NCBI GenBank assembly: GCA_023159155.1
Contig: JAJNNX010000001.1
Coordinates: 496,001 to 560,000, forward strand
Direction of reading: 5' to 3'
DNA length: 64,000 bases
DNA from: Ustulina deusta
Taxonomy: Eukaryota; Ascomycota; Sordariomycetes; Xylariales; Xylariaceae
Shown one piece after another: positions 1 through 12,160 of this stretch. Made by a program: the position numbers and the translations under genes. The notes beneath the pieces were generated by a model. The model made no database searches and was not told the origin of the DNA. It worked only from the letters and a program-made list of their open reading frames with translations. Position 1 is the first letter of the stretch, and every line of letters begins with the position of its first letter.

Positions 1-399
1 AAATAATAAAGCATGCGACTGTGACGATGGTAGGTAAGGCAGATCCAATGGTAAAGATTGTGCAACTATTTGACGCATCCCTTCGCATTAGCATTGCCAG
101 CGTTGTTTGCAGAAAGTACAACGACAATGTATGGATATTCCCAACCAAGACAACTCAAGTGTAGCCTTAATAATATTGTTTATTTACTTTTAGATACCAT
201 ATATTTTGAGGTTGATATTACCATCAACGCCTTGAGATAGGCTTCACATGTTACACATGTGTAGATCTCTGCGCAGCAGAAAAAGACATACCAGTTGTTG
301 GATTCTACGACGAACACTGCCTGAATCGAGGTGGTTGCTCCTTCTTCCACCTTACAAGTAAAAAAAAGTTTGGTGTACATGTTAGATCTGATGAATGCG
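1..399. other. Non-coding 3' flank of the SDR gene
   Basis: I see no supported gene here. Short open frames exist but lack family resemblance, splice context or any sign of constraint. The stretch lies downstream of the stop codon of the minus-strand dehydrogenase, so it would hold its 3' untranslated region and terminator; no polyadenylation signal stands out clearly. Confidence 0.5.
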
Positions 400-1565
400 T
401 CACTGCCAATCTACCAGAATCGTTTCACTCTGTTTCAGATGCGCGTATTGGACGCTCTCTTTCCAAACCAAATCTCGCTTCTGCGCATTCCTAGATTCGA
501 CGCTAGTCTCAAAGATTTCATTGTTGACGCAGTAGAGATCCTTGGGAAACTCCCCGTGGTACGACTCAAAAGCTGCCTGAAGGACTTCCGACGCCGACAT
601 ATTTGGGCTTCGTACCGAACCGTTCGGCCACAAAAATGCGATAATAGGGTAGATAAGCTTGAAAATCAAGACACGGATGAGCCATGGTGCATGGCGTTGA
701 AGGCCAGTCATCATAGTGCCTGGATCAACACCCAGGATGGCGATGTTGTTAAGAACGGGGTCTCGGTCCAGGCGACTTTGAAGTTCATGAATCATCATGA
801 TCAAAAATAGCTTGGCGGCACCATAGCGACGAAACCCACTCTTCCACGATGGATCCTCTTGCGCGGAGCTCCATGTACCTCTGGCTATAGCTTCAAAGCT
901 GTCCTTGTCGTGCACGAAAGTCTTGTACTTTTCATCCGCGAAGGCCTGGCTCCTGTCGTTCCGTTTGTCGTAGGGACTAGAAAGAGGATGTTGGTATTAG
1001 TTGATGCACGACCGACACAACCAGGTCTCATGGTTGACCATATAATAAATGCCCCATGAGAGAAGCCAACGGTAGATGTCAGTAGGATAGGGTATGCCCG
1101 AACTTACTCATGAGATTGACTGCCAATAACAACTATACGCCCAGATTCCTTGTTCATGCTTTTCAGCAACAGCAGGGCAAGCAGCCAATGGCCCAGATAA
1201 TTCGTGCTGAAGGTCATGTCGAGGCCATCCCGAGTCCAAACCTGCTTGCCGAAGTCTTGGAATCCGGCATTGAGGATGAGGACTTGGATGGGTGGGAGGG
1301 AACCTGCGACCACGCGCGCATTGAGTGCCTCGGCGACACCACGAACGCTGCTGAGGTCGTTCAGGTCTAGGGAGACGACATCGTGAGAGTGTGAGGGGGT
1401 CTCTGAGAGTATTGTCTTGAGACTAGATGCCGAATCTGCCTCGCGAACGGCGTAGAGACCATGATACCCTTTGAGATTTGGCTGGGATGCGATTTGTTTG
1501 GCGATGGAGCTCCCAAGGCCGCCATTCGCGTCGGTCACTACGACGGTGCCCTTTGCTGCGCTCAT
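400..1565 (-). CDS. Short-chain dehydrogenase/reductase (SDR), 2 exons
   Basis: NAD(P)-dependent oxidoreductase of the classical SDR superfamily. Exon 1 is 1565-1108 and exon 2 is 976-400. The 131 bp intron (977-1107) starts GTAAGT and ends CTAG, and the split Asp codon restores frame, giving about 344 residues. The N-terminus reads V-V-V-T-D-A-N-G-G-L-G, the Rossmann cofactor loop, although the family usually has T-G-x-x-x-G-x-G, so one glycine is replaced by Asp. L-N-A-G follows, then the catalytic Tyr-x-x-x-Lys as Y-G-A-A-K in exon 2. The ATG at 1565 was chosen because it lies just before the first beta strand; an in-frame ATG 23 codons upstream is possible. The protein resembles fungal tailoring SDRs related to retinol dehydrogenase-like enzymes. 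It sits at the edge of the PKS locus, so membership in the cluster is inferred. The substrate is unknown. Confidence 0.9.
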
Positions 1566-2365
1566 TGTCGAAAAAGGTGGCAGGGTAATTGTGCATGCGC
1601 GAGGAGGAATAGCAATTTCTTTGATTGTGATCATGGAGTGGCGTCTAGAATGCGACAGGGCTAGATAAAGACTAGAATTCGATGGGGCGCGATGAGGATT
1701 CATTTGAGGAAAAAGTGTCAGAAGGGAGACAGCCAGCACCGCTCGCTAGTGTGACCGGAAATAGGGAGGGACAAAGCCCTAGGTATCCGGCAGGTGTCCT
1801 GAGGCTTACAAACAACGAGGTAGCTTGAGGAAATGCGACATCAATTAAGTTACCACCAACATCCACCAACATGAGCATGGGACTGAAGACGTTGGAAGAT
1901 GATTGCTGACCTCACCGCGAGCTGCATGGGGCCAAAAGTCAACATGCAGCCAACATGTAACCAACACGCAGGCAGCCAGTAACCAACATGCAACTATCTT
2001 GATAGATAGCGCAATGACGTCGATGCTTATGGAGGGAAGACTAAATCCCACAGGCCCTATACAACGACCGACCTATATACGGATCGAAACCACCACAAGT
2101 TCCCCTATAATACTCAATCTCAACACTTTCTTTTGTCCTGGACCACAGTGCCCTCGCAGATGTATTTCAACACCAGCCATCCAAATTTCCAAGATTTCAA
2201 CGGGTGAACATCATATGTTTCGGCCATCTGTCTCGACTGATAATTACTGTAACAGTGCCAAATACGAAGTACTATTTCTTTCCACTTTATCGCGAAAGAA
2301 GTGCGATTACACAAACAGTCATCCCCAGAATCCAAATCGCGCTTGTCATCCTCATGCTCCCGTCA
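1566..2365. promoter_or_regulatory. SDR upstream region with CAACATG repeats and a GCTTAC site
   Basis: No gene is seen. The region is the presumed promoter of the minus-strand SDR and also lies 3' of the minus-strand secreted protein gene. CAACATG occurs at 1867-1873, 1940-1946, 1951-1957 and 1984-1990, with near copies between, which is more than chance spacing suggests. A GCTTAC hexamer is at 1804-1809, 239 bp upstream of the SDR start; the same hexamer recurs upstream of the other metabolic genes. No binding protein can be assigned from sequence alone. Confidence 0.35.
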
Positions 2366-2785
2366 CTAGGCGGCGCATCCGCTAAGCAGCGATTTCGCCT
2401 CGTCCAATCCGTGATCCTCGAGCCAGATGCCGGCCGCCGAGATGTAGCTGGATAGCGCGGAAGTCACCGATGGCGTGGCGGATGGGATTTGGGTGGAGAT
2501 GATGAAGTCGCAGCGGGAGGCGAGATTCAATGAGACTCTCGACTCCGCCGTCGCGGTTGCTGCATAGCGGGAGTAGAGGGCGGTGATTCCACTATTCAGG
2601 GCGTCGTCCACGGCCTTGCCATCCGTAGGAGGGGGATACTCGCTGAGGAGAGTTGCGAGGGGCGTGCAGGAGGCCGGAAGACCTTTAGGGAGGCTAACAG
2701 TGGTAGTCTCCGCCGTAGTCCAAGGTAGAAAGGAGGCGAGGAGAAGCATGGTTGACACCAAGCCTGTTGAACGCCCGCCCATCAT
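2366..2785 (-). CDS. Small secreted protein, unknown function
   Basis: A single open frame of 139 residues. The N-terminus has a hydrophobic stretch of about 15 residues (L-V-S-T-M-L-L-L-A-S-F-L-P-W) followed by T-T-A-E, which fits a signal peptide cleaved near residue 25. The mature part is rich in Ser, Thr and Ala and has three cysteines, one of them three residues from the C-terminus. It has a repeated P-S-A-T-P-S style linker and a terminal helix-like segment. The size and layout resemble small secreted Pezizomycotina proteins sometimes annotated as infection-structure-specific, but I do not recognise a defined family with certainty. It may belong to the extracellular proteome and have nothing to do with the metabolic cluster. 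Two adjacent Met codons open the frame; either could start it. Confidence 0.55.
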   Translation of the reverse strand: MMGGRSTGLVSTMLLLASFLPWTTAETTTVSLPKGLPASCTPLATLLSEYPPPTDGKAVDDALNSGITALYSRYAATATAESRVSLNLASRCDFIISTQIPSATPSVTSALSSYISAAGIWLEDHGLDEAKSLLSGCAA

Positions 2786-5583
2786 CTTTGAATTGGATTG
2801 TTTGAACGAATAGCGGCCGAGCTACGGCAATTAGTATTATTATGCTCGGACGGCAAATCCACATCAACTGGATGAGGTGAACGAGTGACAATCCAACGAC
2901 TAAGACGACCTGACACGTACAGGTAGAACGAGCAGCGCGTGTATATAGTGAAACTTGAATGTTACCTTGACGAGGGTCGCTCAGGGGGGAAGCAGCGGTG
3001 CCTCCATCGTCAGATTAAGCGGGCCAACAATTGTTATTTGGCTGGAGGTTTTCTGCATGAGGAACGATCTGCAGAAAACCAAACATCAAAGTTGAAAAAA
3101 AAAACCAACCTAATTTGTCCTTCTAGGCAATTTTGTCTGCATTATTGTTTTGATTTTCTATTATTCTTATTTTCTATTTCATTCGTTCTAACTTCTAACG
3201 TTAGCTAAGCGCACTCAGTATGCTAAAAGACCCTGTAGGGCTATTAAGGATATCCCTAAAATAGAAAGCTTTGCCGGAGAAGCTCCACTAGTACGCTGTA
3301 AATCAAAGTGCAAGGCACTTCAATGTAATTGAATTTTTCCTCTTTTCTAAGTAGGTACTTATACCAGGTGAAGACCCCCTGGGACCCCTCCCTTTGCTTG
3401 GGGCGCTACTAGAGTCCTACCTACCTACCTAGGTAGTCCGGCCCGGCCAAGACCTTGATCCCCCTTCCGGGCCTCGAACCGCTATTCAGAAAAATTCCAG
3501 GCAAAGATGCGTGAGCCGCAAATGTTGTCACGTATATATGGGGCTACACACTAGGCTCTAGAAAATACCATATTATGATGTGTTGATCCAAGTGATCAGG
3601 TTAGCCCATATGGCAAGTTCACTATATATACCGCAGTGAGAAAATGTGGGGGGAGAGAAGCTTTCTTTTCAAAAAGAACCGTTGCACACTATAATACTGG
3701 TGACAATAAGCTTGGATTGGCTAATATATTTTAGCATAGCAGAGTTGCTGATGTAATTGTATGCGTAAACTATAATCTGTAACGTAGTAGTAATGTGTGT
3801 AAGTCGTAGTTTGTAGCCTTTGTTAAACGCTAGGTTAGGATGTAGTGAGGTTGTTCCGCTATAACAACAGGCGTCGTTCGAATCCTAGGTTGTATACATT
3901 TTTTTTGGGCAACAAGAGAAGTGAGGTAAGCGAAGCCTTCTAATTGGCCAGCGTAATATTTCGAGCTGTTTGATTGGCTGGCTAGAAATATATAAGCAAC
4001 GCTTCTTTAGGCAACGCTTCTCTCCCCATACAACGGTAGGTAGTTATATGTACAGACGTTGGGTTCTCCACCCCACGCTTTTCCCTATACGGTATATATG
4101 TGCGCGGCTGACTAATCGTTCCGAAGATCCCCCGGCATATATGGTTACATCTCCCATATATGCCAAGGGCCTCAGATCCACTATACCGCGACAAATGTGA
4201 TTTAGAGTTATAGGTGTGCCTCCAATACGTTCCCTCTACAGAACCAGTCACGTTGGTGGACTAGGTCTATTCTGAGGGTCTTATTGAGTTGGTTGTAGAA
4301 AGAAACTAACTGGGGTATCTAACTAGGGTGCGAGGTATTTACCCCATTATTTGTGTGGGTCGGTACCTGATGCCTAGGGCTAGCGCACGGTGCCCTTTCG
4401 CTTAGCCATCGCCGGGTGGACCGGGATCCACAAGGTGTGACTAAGCCTATACGCCTAGGTCTGTACATACGTGTGAGTCTATCCAGATGGCTGGATGGCA
4501 GCCTTGTAAAGCCACTGATGTTTGTTGCCAAGAGTAGAAATATAGATGCGCTATAAGGTTTACATAAGCGGCTAAGCGCACGCAGTATGCTCTAATTATA
4601 GTGTATTTAGTGGGTGCTTACCGCTATAGTGACAGTGGTCGATTGCCGAGAATGCCAAGATTGCTAAATACTTAAGCCCTTGGGGGTGGCGGATTGGCGG
4701 AAATCCCGTAATCGCGCACCGTACTCTGTCTCTTCTCGTATGTATTTTGAGGTCTTGATTGATCTCTTTGTGGCTTCGAGCCATCTGCCTAGGTATGCAT
4801 AGGACAAACCATAATCGCCACTACAGAGCGCCTCGGCGATTCTAGGTAGCAGCATACTCTTCCAGCAGCCTCCGCATCGGATACCGAAGCTGACTAGGTC
4901 GAGGTCGGACGTCGGACAATCACGTCCGCTCTCAACACCTTGTGGGTTAGGTAAGCTGATGGTCCTTCATGCAAAGACGGATTTGGAATTCTTAACGCCG
5001 CTCGGACCCACCGCGACGCCCGGATTTTAGCTCGCATAGGCGAAATAGGCCGACGGTAAGGCGATGGGGTGTGTGAGCTGAACTGGCATATCTGCGAACC
5101 ACTTCGATACCAAAAAATTACGGAAGATCTAGAAGGAAGAATTATTACGATTACACTTTTATTTTTAGTTGCCGCGTTGAATTGAATTACTGTATATTCC
5201 ATCAGAACCGTCCAGTTCCCTAATTAAAATTTCACGTAATTATGCTAGGAAGTGTAGGAATAGCCTATCTGCTAGTTTAAGGACCAGGTGAGTATTCCAT
5301 ATCACTGACCTACTCACATTGTCCACTTCAATAGATGGGCTCATCTGCGGTTAGGTCGTAGGTAGATCTCGATAGAGTGGTCAATTGATTCCTGGCCCTC
5401 CTAGATATCTAAGGGGGGTCACCCATATATATACAGAATCCTTCTATATCCACCCATCAGGTCTATGGGATATTGTCATCTGATAATAGTCTATTGAAGT
5501 GAGCCGCTTAAAATTTAAATTACATGCAATCCTATTTGTCCTCTATGAGTCTATGCAATGGATAATCGAGTCCATCTGTGTAT
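2786..5583. other. Gene-free intergenic stretch with short repeats
   Basis: No coding region can be supported in these 2.8 kb. Visible details are a short CTAC repeat running into its inverse near 3418-3437 (CCTACCTAGGTAGG-like), two direct copies of a 21 bp sequence at 3204-3224 and 4571-4591, a doubled GCAACGCTTCT at 3996-4021, and a pol III B-box-like GTTCGAATC near 3876-3884 followed by a T run. These read like decayed mobile DNA, but no element can be named. Confidence 0.5.
3204..4591. repeat. Pair of 21 bp direct repeats bounding 1.39 kb
   Basis: The sequence GCTAAGCGCACTCAGTATGCT at 3204-3223/4 recurs at 4571-4591 with a single T to G difference, in the same orientation. Direct copies bounding about 1.39 kb could be the ends of a decayed element or the product of a local duplication. 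The DNA between them has no recognisable transposase or reverse transcriptase. Confidence 0.4.
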
Positions 5584-7463
5584 CTACAGATTTTTTACCT
5601 CATACCGCTTCCGCAGGTACTCCCCATACCTCACCATCCCTATCGAGATAGGAAGTATTATTAGCGATATAAAAGCTAGCACACTGTTCCCCCATCCGAC
5701 CCCTAGATTAGAGTACAGTGTCAAGCCGGCGAGTGGAAGAAGTCCACCAGCGATTGATCTTATGAGACCATTCGCTGCCAGCGCGCTGGCGGCGACGACG
5801 GTGAAAGCGTCGACGAGGTATAGGATGGTGGACGAAAAGATAAGCATGATGCCAAGGCCTGTGATTCCTTCGCCGATTATGGGGGCAATCCAATGAACTT
5901 TGTACTCGGCGGTCCATCCGTAGATGAACAGACCCGCGGGTATCAGACAAGCGCCGATTGGCTGAAGGAATATTCGGTGCTCAGGCTTCCGCTCTCCGCC
6001 AGTCTTTGCCCGTACGCGTTCCGTATACATGTTAGAGGTTGCCCCCGCCGTGACCACGCCGATGAAGCAGCCTACTCCGAGACCAAGGAATGCCAATCCG
6101 GAGATGTTGGGTGCGAAGTTGTACGTTTCCTGGAAGACTTGCGATATGGACGTGAATAGGAGGTTAAGAATGCCGTAGACGATTGCAATATCCAGAGAAT
6201 AGATTATACTGACTGGCGACATGATCGATAGCCTCAACGGCCGTACGATGTTGTGACGCAGGATAACCCATGGAGACAGCTCGCGCTGGCCCTTGGCTCG
6301 TAGCCGAGGGTTGCCGGTCTCGCGCCTCAAACGCTCTACCTTTCGTCGCAAGAGGATGGGCGCGTAGGTCTCCTTGGTGAAAATAAGCAACATCAGCGAA
6401 ACAACGCCAACCAGAATCGTAACCAGCCAGAAGAGCCAGGGCCACCCCTTCGCCGATGCCAGGAAACCTCCCCCGACGGGTCCAACCACAGGCCCTAGAA
6501 CCGGACCGAGAACAAAGAGGGTGAGGAAAATACCGCGTTTTTCTACTGGCATCATATCCGAGAAGCTGCCGCCTCCATTGGCCAGGATGCAGGATCCGAA
6601 GAATCCGGCGAAGAAGCGGAACGCTATTAGACTCGACAGTGAAGGCGCCACACCACACGCTACCGTGAAGGCGATGAACCCTAAATTGGTCCCGTGATAC
6701 ACATAGAGCCGGCCATAGATTTCGGACAGGGGCGCCCATATCAAGGGGCCAAAGGCAAGCTAGGGAGTACGAATCAGCGCATAGCTCGGTGTGGAGAGGG
6801 AGGGTGGCCGACGAACCCCCAAAACAAATACCGAAACGACGAAGGCTTCCAGCAGCTCGCTGTCGTTGTGGAATTCTATCAGGACTTGGTGTGCCGCTGG
6901 GGCCAGGATGGCTAGAGTCGTGGTTAGCTCTGACTCGACTGAAGTGTTGACGAACCCTAGAACTAACAAGATGACAAAGGAACTAGGAAGGCGAGGCAGG
7001 CAAACAAGACGCCGGTTAGTTTGATGCGCCATGAGGGCAGGTTGTATGGATGCTCGGGGTCATCGGGGCCATCCCAGCCAACAGTGTCCTGCTCGTCGTC
7101 GTCGTCACTACTTCGGTGTGGGGACGCCAATGACTTGGGGGAAAGGGCCGGAGATTGGACTTCTTGCGGCGGGAGGCCAGCTTCGAGATCAATAATTTGA
7201 GAGAGAGCGTGGTCGTCGCCGATGGAGGAGAGGGCGCTCACAATGGACTGTCTGATTATGCTGGAGCGACGTTGCGCCCGCGTGGTTCGCGGACGCAGCA
7301 GGTCATCGAGATTCAAGACTGCCCTGGGGTCCTCCATGCGGCCAAAACTCCAGTCTGGATCACCATCGAGCTCGTCACTGACATCCTTGTGCAGCTGCGC
7401 AAGCTCGATGCTTGCCAGTCTTCTCGCGCTCGGCTGCGAAGCTTGATCTCGTCGATCTGTCAT
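5584..7463 (-). CDS. MFS multidrug transporter, DHA1 type (12 TM), 3 exons
   Basis: Plasma-membrane proton-coupled efflux pump of the major facilitator superfamily, DHA1 group (fungal polyamine and drug exporters). Exons are 7463-6968, 6911-6817 and 6759-5584; introns are 56 bp (GTTAGT, branch GCTAACC, CTAG) and 57 bp (GTTCGT to CTAG). The spliced protein is about 588 residues. Residues 1 to about 145 are a hydrophilic, acidic cytosolic tail ending in the family motif D-P-E-H-P-Y-N, followed by TM1. Later come P-L-S-E-I-Y-G-R (MFS motif A) and a series of Gly/Pro-rich repeats (V-L-G-P-V-L-G-P-V-V-G-P), which is motif C of antiporters. The C-terminal half has six further hydrophobic spans and a short basic tail. 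Such genes often sit in metabolite clusters as self-protection exporters. A GTAAGC hexamer is 175 bp upstream. The substrate is unknown. Confidence 0.95.
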
Positions 7464-10400
7464 GGTTGAATAATATCTCTCGGGCCATAAAGTAATAGCC
7501 AGGAACTTGGTGCGTGGGCAAGGAGGTAGGGGGTTTTCAAGCCGTGGCCGACAGAAAGAGGATATTTAGGCGACCGCCTTGGGAAGGCCATTTTTGTTTC
7601 TTAGTTATCCGTCTAAGCGGCAAGGTAGTCAGAACCGGTAAGCCGTGATAGCGAAGCCGCGAGCTTCGTACGGCGGAGCATGACAAAGTCCGAGGAGGGT
7701 CATCTGCATATGCAGGCCTTGGAGTTGGTGTCACCTAGAATGAGACACCACAGGTCGGCGTTAGGCACGCTCAATCCATGATCCTTCGAGTATTATTATG
7801 GCGATCCAATTGTCAAAATGCTGTGGCAGTGCGGGTCATAACGGCTTTTCGCCACGTTCAGCACTGAGCTTATGTCCCCTCTGATCGTATTGTCGGGTCC
7901 TGTAAGCGGGACAGCTGTTCTACGCGGATCACCCGGAGCTGAAAATAGGGATGAGGCTTTGGCAAACAGCGCACTCCCTTGTATCATATCGTCGCGACCT
8001 GCCATGACTAAAGTGAACAGGACACAAACAGGCGGCACTCGAATGGCCGCCCGACCGATTGACATCCATCTGGCATGACAATCAGATCAGGCTATTTTTG
8101 ATATTCATCATTTTACTCGCTGAGGTCACCGGTGAATCATTCGTTAAATGTGTCGCTTTTATTGGGCCAAGCTCAGCATTCCGCATTCCGCCAACTTTGC
8201 GACAGAGAAATACTTTCGCTGGCGTATCCAGATTTGTATTATCATAAGCGCACGATTACCTTCTAGAAATATTTGAAACATTTCTCGCCTAATGAACCCA
8301 ACAACAGATGACAGCACCCGCTAAGCTCGCCCCCCGCGTATCGCCGCTTGTCTCCGTGGCGCTTTTACATACCCAAGCAAACTGACCCCGAAAGCGACGG
8401 CTTAGAAACCATCCTCATGGACGCCAAAGCCGAGCTCAGAAGTATAAGCTTCGTGAAGGATTCATTGTACAGTCTAAAAGCTTCTTGTCGAGTCTGGCAT
8501 ACAAACCCCGGTTCAGAGTCAAGGTCAGTATGACCCAGCCTCGGAATAATATGTCTGGTATCGCAGTTCGAGCACCATGGTAAGGTGGTGATGAGCATTG
8601 AACTTGTTGACCACCGTAGGTTGGCCCAAGTCATCGGCACAACTTTCACTCGGCCGATCGCACCACCGTGCTTGCGGAGCACGCTCGGTACGGCCAGCAC
8701 CAACCAGGCTCGCAGGCCCGCGCAGATTGCCCCGATGATGTGGGCATGCAGCTCGGTACGGATGCGCGTGGGCACTACTGGGCATGTGGGAGAGACGCCC
8801 ATGATGTACGGGGCCACGTCGCAACCCGCTGTGGCGCTCCAATGGTCCGCTGCTGGACAACAACACAGCTCAAGACAGCCGTGGAAGCCGGGGACGGCTT
8901 TGGGAAAACAGTAATGTCAGCGTCCCCAGAAGTGTTGCTCAACGGGATAATGGAGCATAGCGACGGCCTTTGCAACACGATATCAACAGTTACCTATCAG
9001 AGTTCGTGGAGGCACCTCAGCACGGTACAGAAGGCGTCTGTTGCAATACGCATGACGAGATAGCTTCCAAGTGAGCGGCCAAAGAAAAGGAATAGGAGTG
9101 AATGGAGTACGTATTACATGTCTACCAGTGCTGTGGCCATTGAAGTAAATGCTGCTCGGCGGCTCTTTCATCGCCGGTCTTTAGCGCAAACCATTTACTC
9201 GATATGAAGTTCCGTCTTTTACAAGGCTAAGCTTGCATAATAGACAAAGGTCGCCGTACCTGAGCCGCGCCAATTCAACTGTATCAAGACATCTATAATT
9301 CCAGATTCAATATCACCCATATTATGTCAAAGCCAAGCTTGCAACTATTTCGATCACATCCGTCATCAGATTGTGACGATATAGATCGAGTTGATTACAA
9401 AAAAGGGCCGATAAAGGTGTATAGGCCAAGCCACGTATCCGGGTCGGGGCACACACAGGAATCTAGTAGTGGCCATCATTCTTCTCACTCGCGCCAATCG
9501 GCTCTAGGATGCCGAAAAAGCTGGCGCACGTCGCTTGTCGGCACACGGCTCCCTAAGGAACGCAGGCTAACAGGCTCAGTCATCACAAGCAAGCTAATAG
9601 CTAGTTCTGCAACAAGCCAGTGAACGTCAAAAAAGCTTAATAGCAACACAAAGGGAGAAGACCGAACCTCGGCCGGGAAGGTGTACTGCATATATTTGAA
9701 AAAGAAGTAAGAGGGCCGGGGGATGCGCGATAAAGGAAAAGGGGGCTTGTATACCTGTCTCACCAATCGTTAAAGAAAGTCGGAAAGCCTGAAGCTGAAA
9801 CACGTGGCGAAAATCGATCTTCGGGCGATGGCACGTCTCCCCCAGAACGTGGATAGGTACCATAGGCTTTTTAATAAGGCCATCTCCTCTCAGCTCCCCG
9901 GGATCGCCGTCTGGTGTAACCGCGGTTACTAGCCAATAATATATAGACATTCAATAATATGATCACTAACTGGATCGAAGTTTTCCAACTCGAAAGAGAG
10001 GCGTTAGAGGTAACCTTTGCATGCAACCCGTCCTAAGCTGTAAAATTAGAGGCTGTTAGTTTGAAGAATAGATAGCAATTAACCAGAGGGCTGGAATCAC
10101 ATATGACCCTTAGGCCAAGAGGGCCATTAATCTTGAAAAAGAGCAGCAGTTTTGTCGCAGCTAGGTCGGGGCATCCTGGCCACTGCACCATCCTGGCCGT
10201 GTCCCTGAACCGAAGCAGAAAAGGACTGGGATGCAAAACGTGGCGACCTCCCATGCCATCCAGACTCGGACCTATTAGCTGTTCGATGTAGGCCCGTAGT
10301 CTTGTCCGGCTACCGGCCCATCGCCGTGAAACCTCTCTACTCTATGGCACGCAATCAAATGATTCAAACGGCGCCAACCAATCTGAACGTTGAAGCTTAG

Positions 10401-12160
10401 CCCATCAACTCACCCAACTAATACTTATCAGCTTACTACCTACCAGGTAAACCTGCCAGAAAATTTGATAAATATTAGCCTAAGTAGGAAGATGCTATGC
10501 ACTACATGTATGTGCGTCCTGCAAACGTTGTGCAACCTATGTGGTCAGATGACGGTAAGCTGTGGCTTCATGGCGCATATAATCAAAACAGGCGCTGAGT
10601 AATCAGGGGGTGATGAATGTGCCGATTGAGGAAGTAGAGCCGGTTCTATAGCAGACCATACTTTCTAGAAGATTTGCCTGATTCAATTGCTCGCCAAGTG
10701 CAGATCCGGGGTAACATATTAATGAGTTCGTTGGTCTTTTATCCTATAAGAGTTAAGGAGACCAAAATGAGACCTGGGGATTGCGCCGTAAGGTGGCCAC
10801 GAACCGACTGACGACTCTCGGCAGATCACAGGGTGGTCGGGTACGGTAGGGCATGAGCGAGTCCTTCGGTAAGACTGACTGAGGCTCTGGATGGCTGCCC
10901 GGTTGGGTCGTTGGTTTTGTCGTCGGTACCGATCCTCCAAGCCGTCACGCCTTTCCCGCCTCCCACCATCGGCTCTCCTATCTCTAGCTCACAATCGCCA
11001 TGATGGTTTTGATTGGACTTGACCTTGCCGTTCTTCGTTGTTCACCCTGATCTGGTTGGAAAATCCTTGAGGTTCCTACTTTTCTTGTGGCGTATTAATT
11101 GCTGTGATCAAGTTACCGCAATCTTTCTATCTTACTGTAATGGCGTAGCTGTAGACCTAGTTGGCAGACCAGAATTTCCACTTGCCTGCGGTGATTACTA
11201 TCGGAACTTTTCTTTGGGAGGATTGGTGACCAATACTCAGAGCACTGATATCGTCGTCATTGGCTGTTGCCAACATGGCCAAGGCATGACGAGACGTGTT
11301 TGTTTCAGCGCCATCAAGTAAGCTTGCCGATCTGCTATACGGCACGCCTCATAAATCCCATGCAGTTAGCTAGCAATGCCAGAAGAACCGGGGTTAGATG
11401 CTGACCACCAAGTGAGCATCAACCTAGATATAATGATGCGAAACGCTTCGCTCCCGAGACACGGATAGACGCGGAGATACGCAAAATGACCACGAGAGGT
11501 GCGGGTGTCTCTGCTGACTAACACTCCGGTTCCTTAGTACCAAACCCGCCGCCGCGTTGGCCGTTCGCCGCCCGTTGTTCCGTTTTGGCCTCGGCGCTCC
11601 AGGTCTACCCAAAAGCTATTTATAAGACATATTAAAATAAAATAAAAACAGTTAACGTAGCTTATTCTGTTTTAGATAATACTATTTTATGGCCGGTGAG
11701 GGGGAGGGGGGGTTTCCGTATGACGGAGTGGTCAAGCGAACGTATGTTTGGAAAGAATGAATGAGACGAATGACAGTAGAAGATCAACATGTCGAATTGG
11801 GTTAATTTCTCTGAAATACCCGCGTTACTTCCTTTAGACTCATCATGTATCTTGCAATCTTGCCGCTCTAATTGGCTATAGATAAGGCGAGAACAGCCAC
11901 AGACCTAGCCACCCATACCGACTGCCCTAGCTATACACCGAGCCACTGCAGCTGGCTACCCGCCGCAAGGTCGTCAGCCTCCACCCCCCCTCCCGCGCAG
12001 GAGTGATCGACTGGGCGTGAACTTACCGAACCCCTAAAATACTTCACGTGTTGGTTATCACAATTGGGATTCGGTTTAGAAGCACTAGGTTTAAGGCTCC
12101 ATGTCAAGCCATATTTGTGCTAGCAGAGCAGTGTTAAAACGCGTGGTCAAAACCGCACAC
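7464..12160. other. 4.7 kb stretch with no recognisable gene
   Basis: Base composition is ordinary and there are several open frames, but none resembles a protein family I know. The longest is on the minus strand at 8365-8817 (about 150 residues); an overlapping frame at 8525-8866 is equally open, which argues against it. GTAAGC at 7638-7643 may belong to the DHA1 promoter. A small poorly conserved gene, a non-coding RNA or a decayed gene cannot be excluded. The 12000-12160 part would hold the 3' untranslated region of the PKS. Confidence 0.45.

Noticed and set aside
331..810. 159-residue open frame on the plus strand
   Set aside because: It lies antisense to the conserved second exon of the SDR and has no family resemblance.
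2939..3208. 89-residue open frame on the plus strand
   Set aside because: Runs through A- and T-rich low-complexity sequence and has no recognisable domain.
3830..3905. tRNA-like sequence with a B-box (GTTCGAATC) followed by a T run
   Set aside because: The T-arm and acceptor stem do not pair and no convincing A-box was found. At best it is a decayed tRNA-derived relic.
8365..8817. 150-residue open frame on the minus strand
   Set aside because: No motif or family recognised, and a second overlapping frame is equally open. Kept only as a note.
11013..11321. 102-residue open frame on the plus strand
   Set aside because: Composition and sequence do not resemble a protein family; no splice or promoter context.
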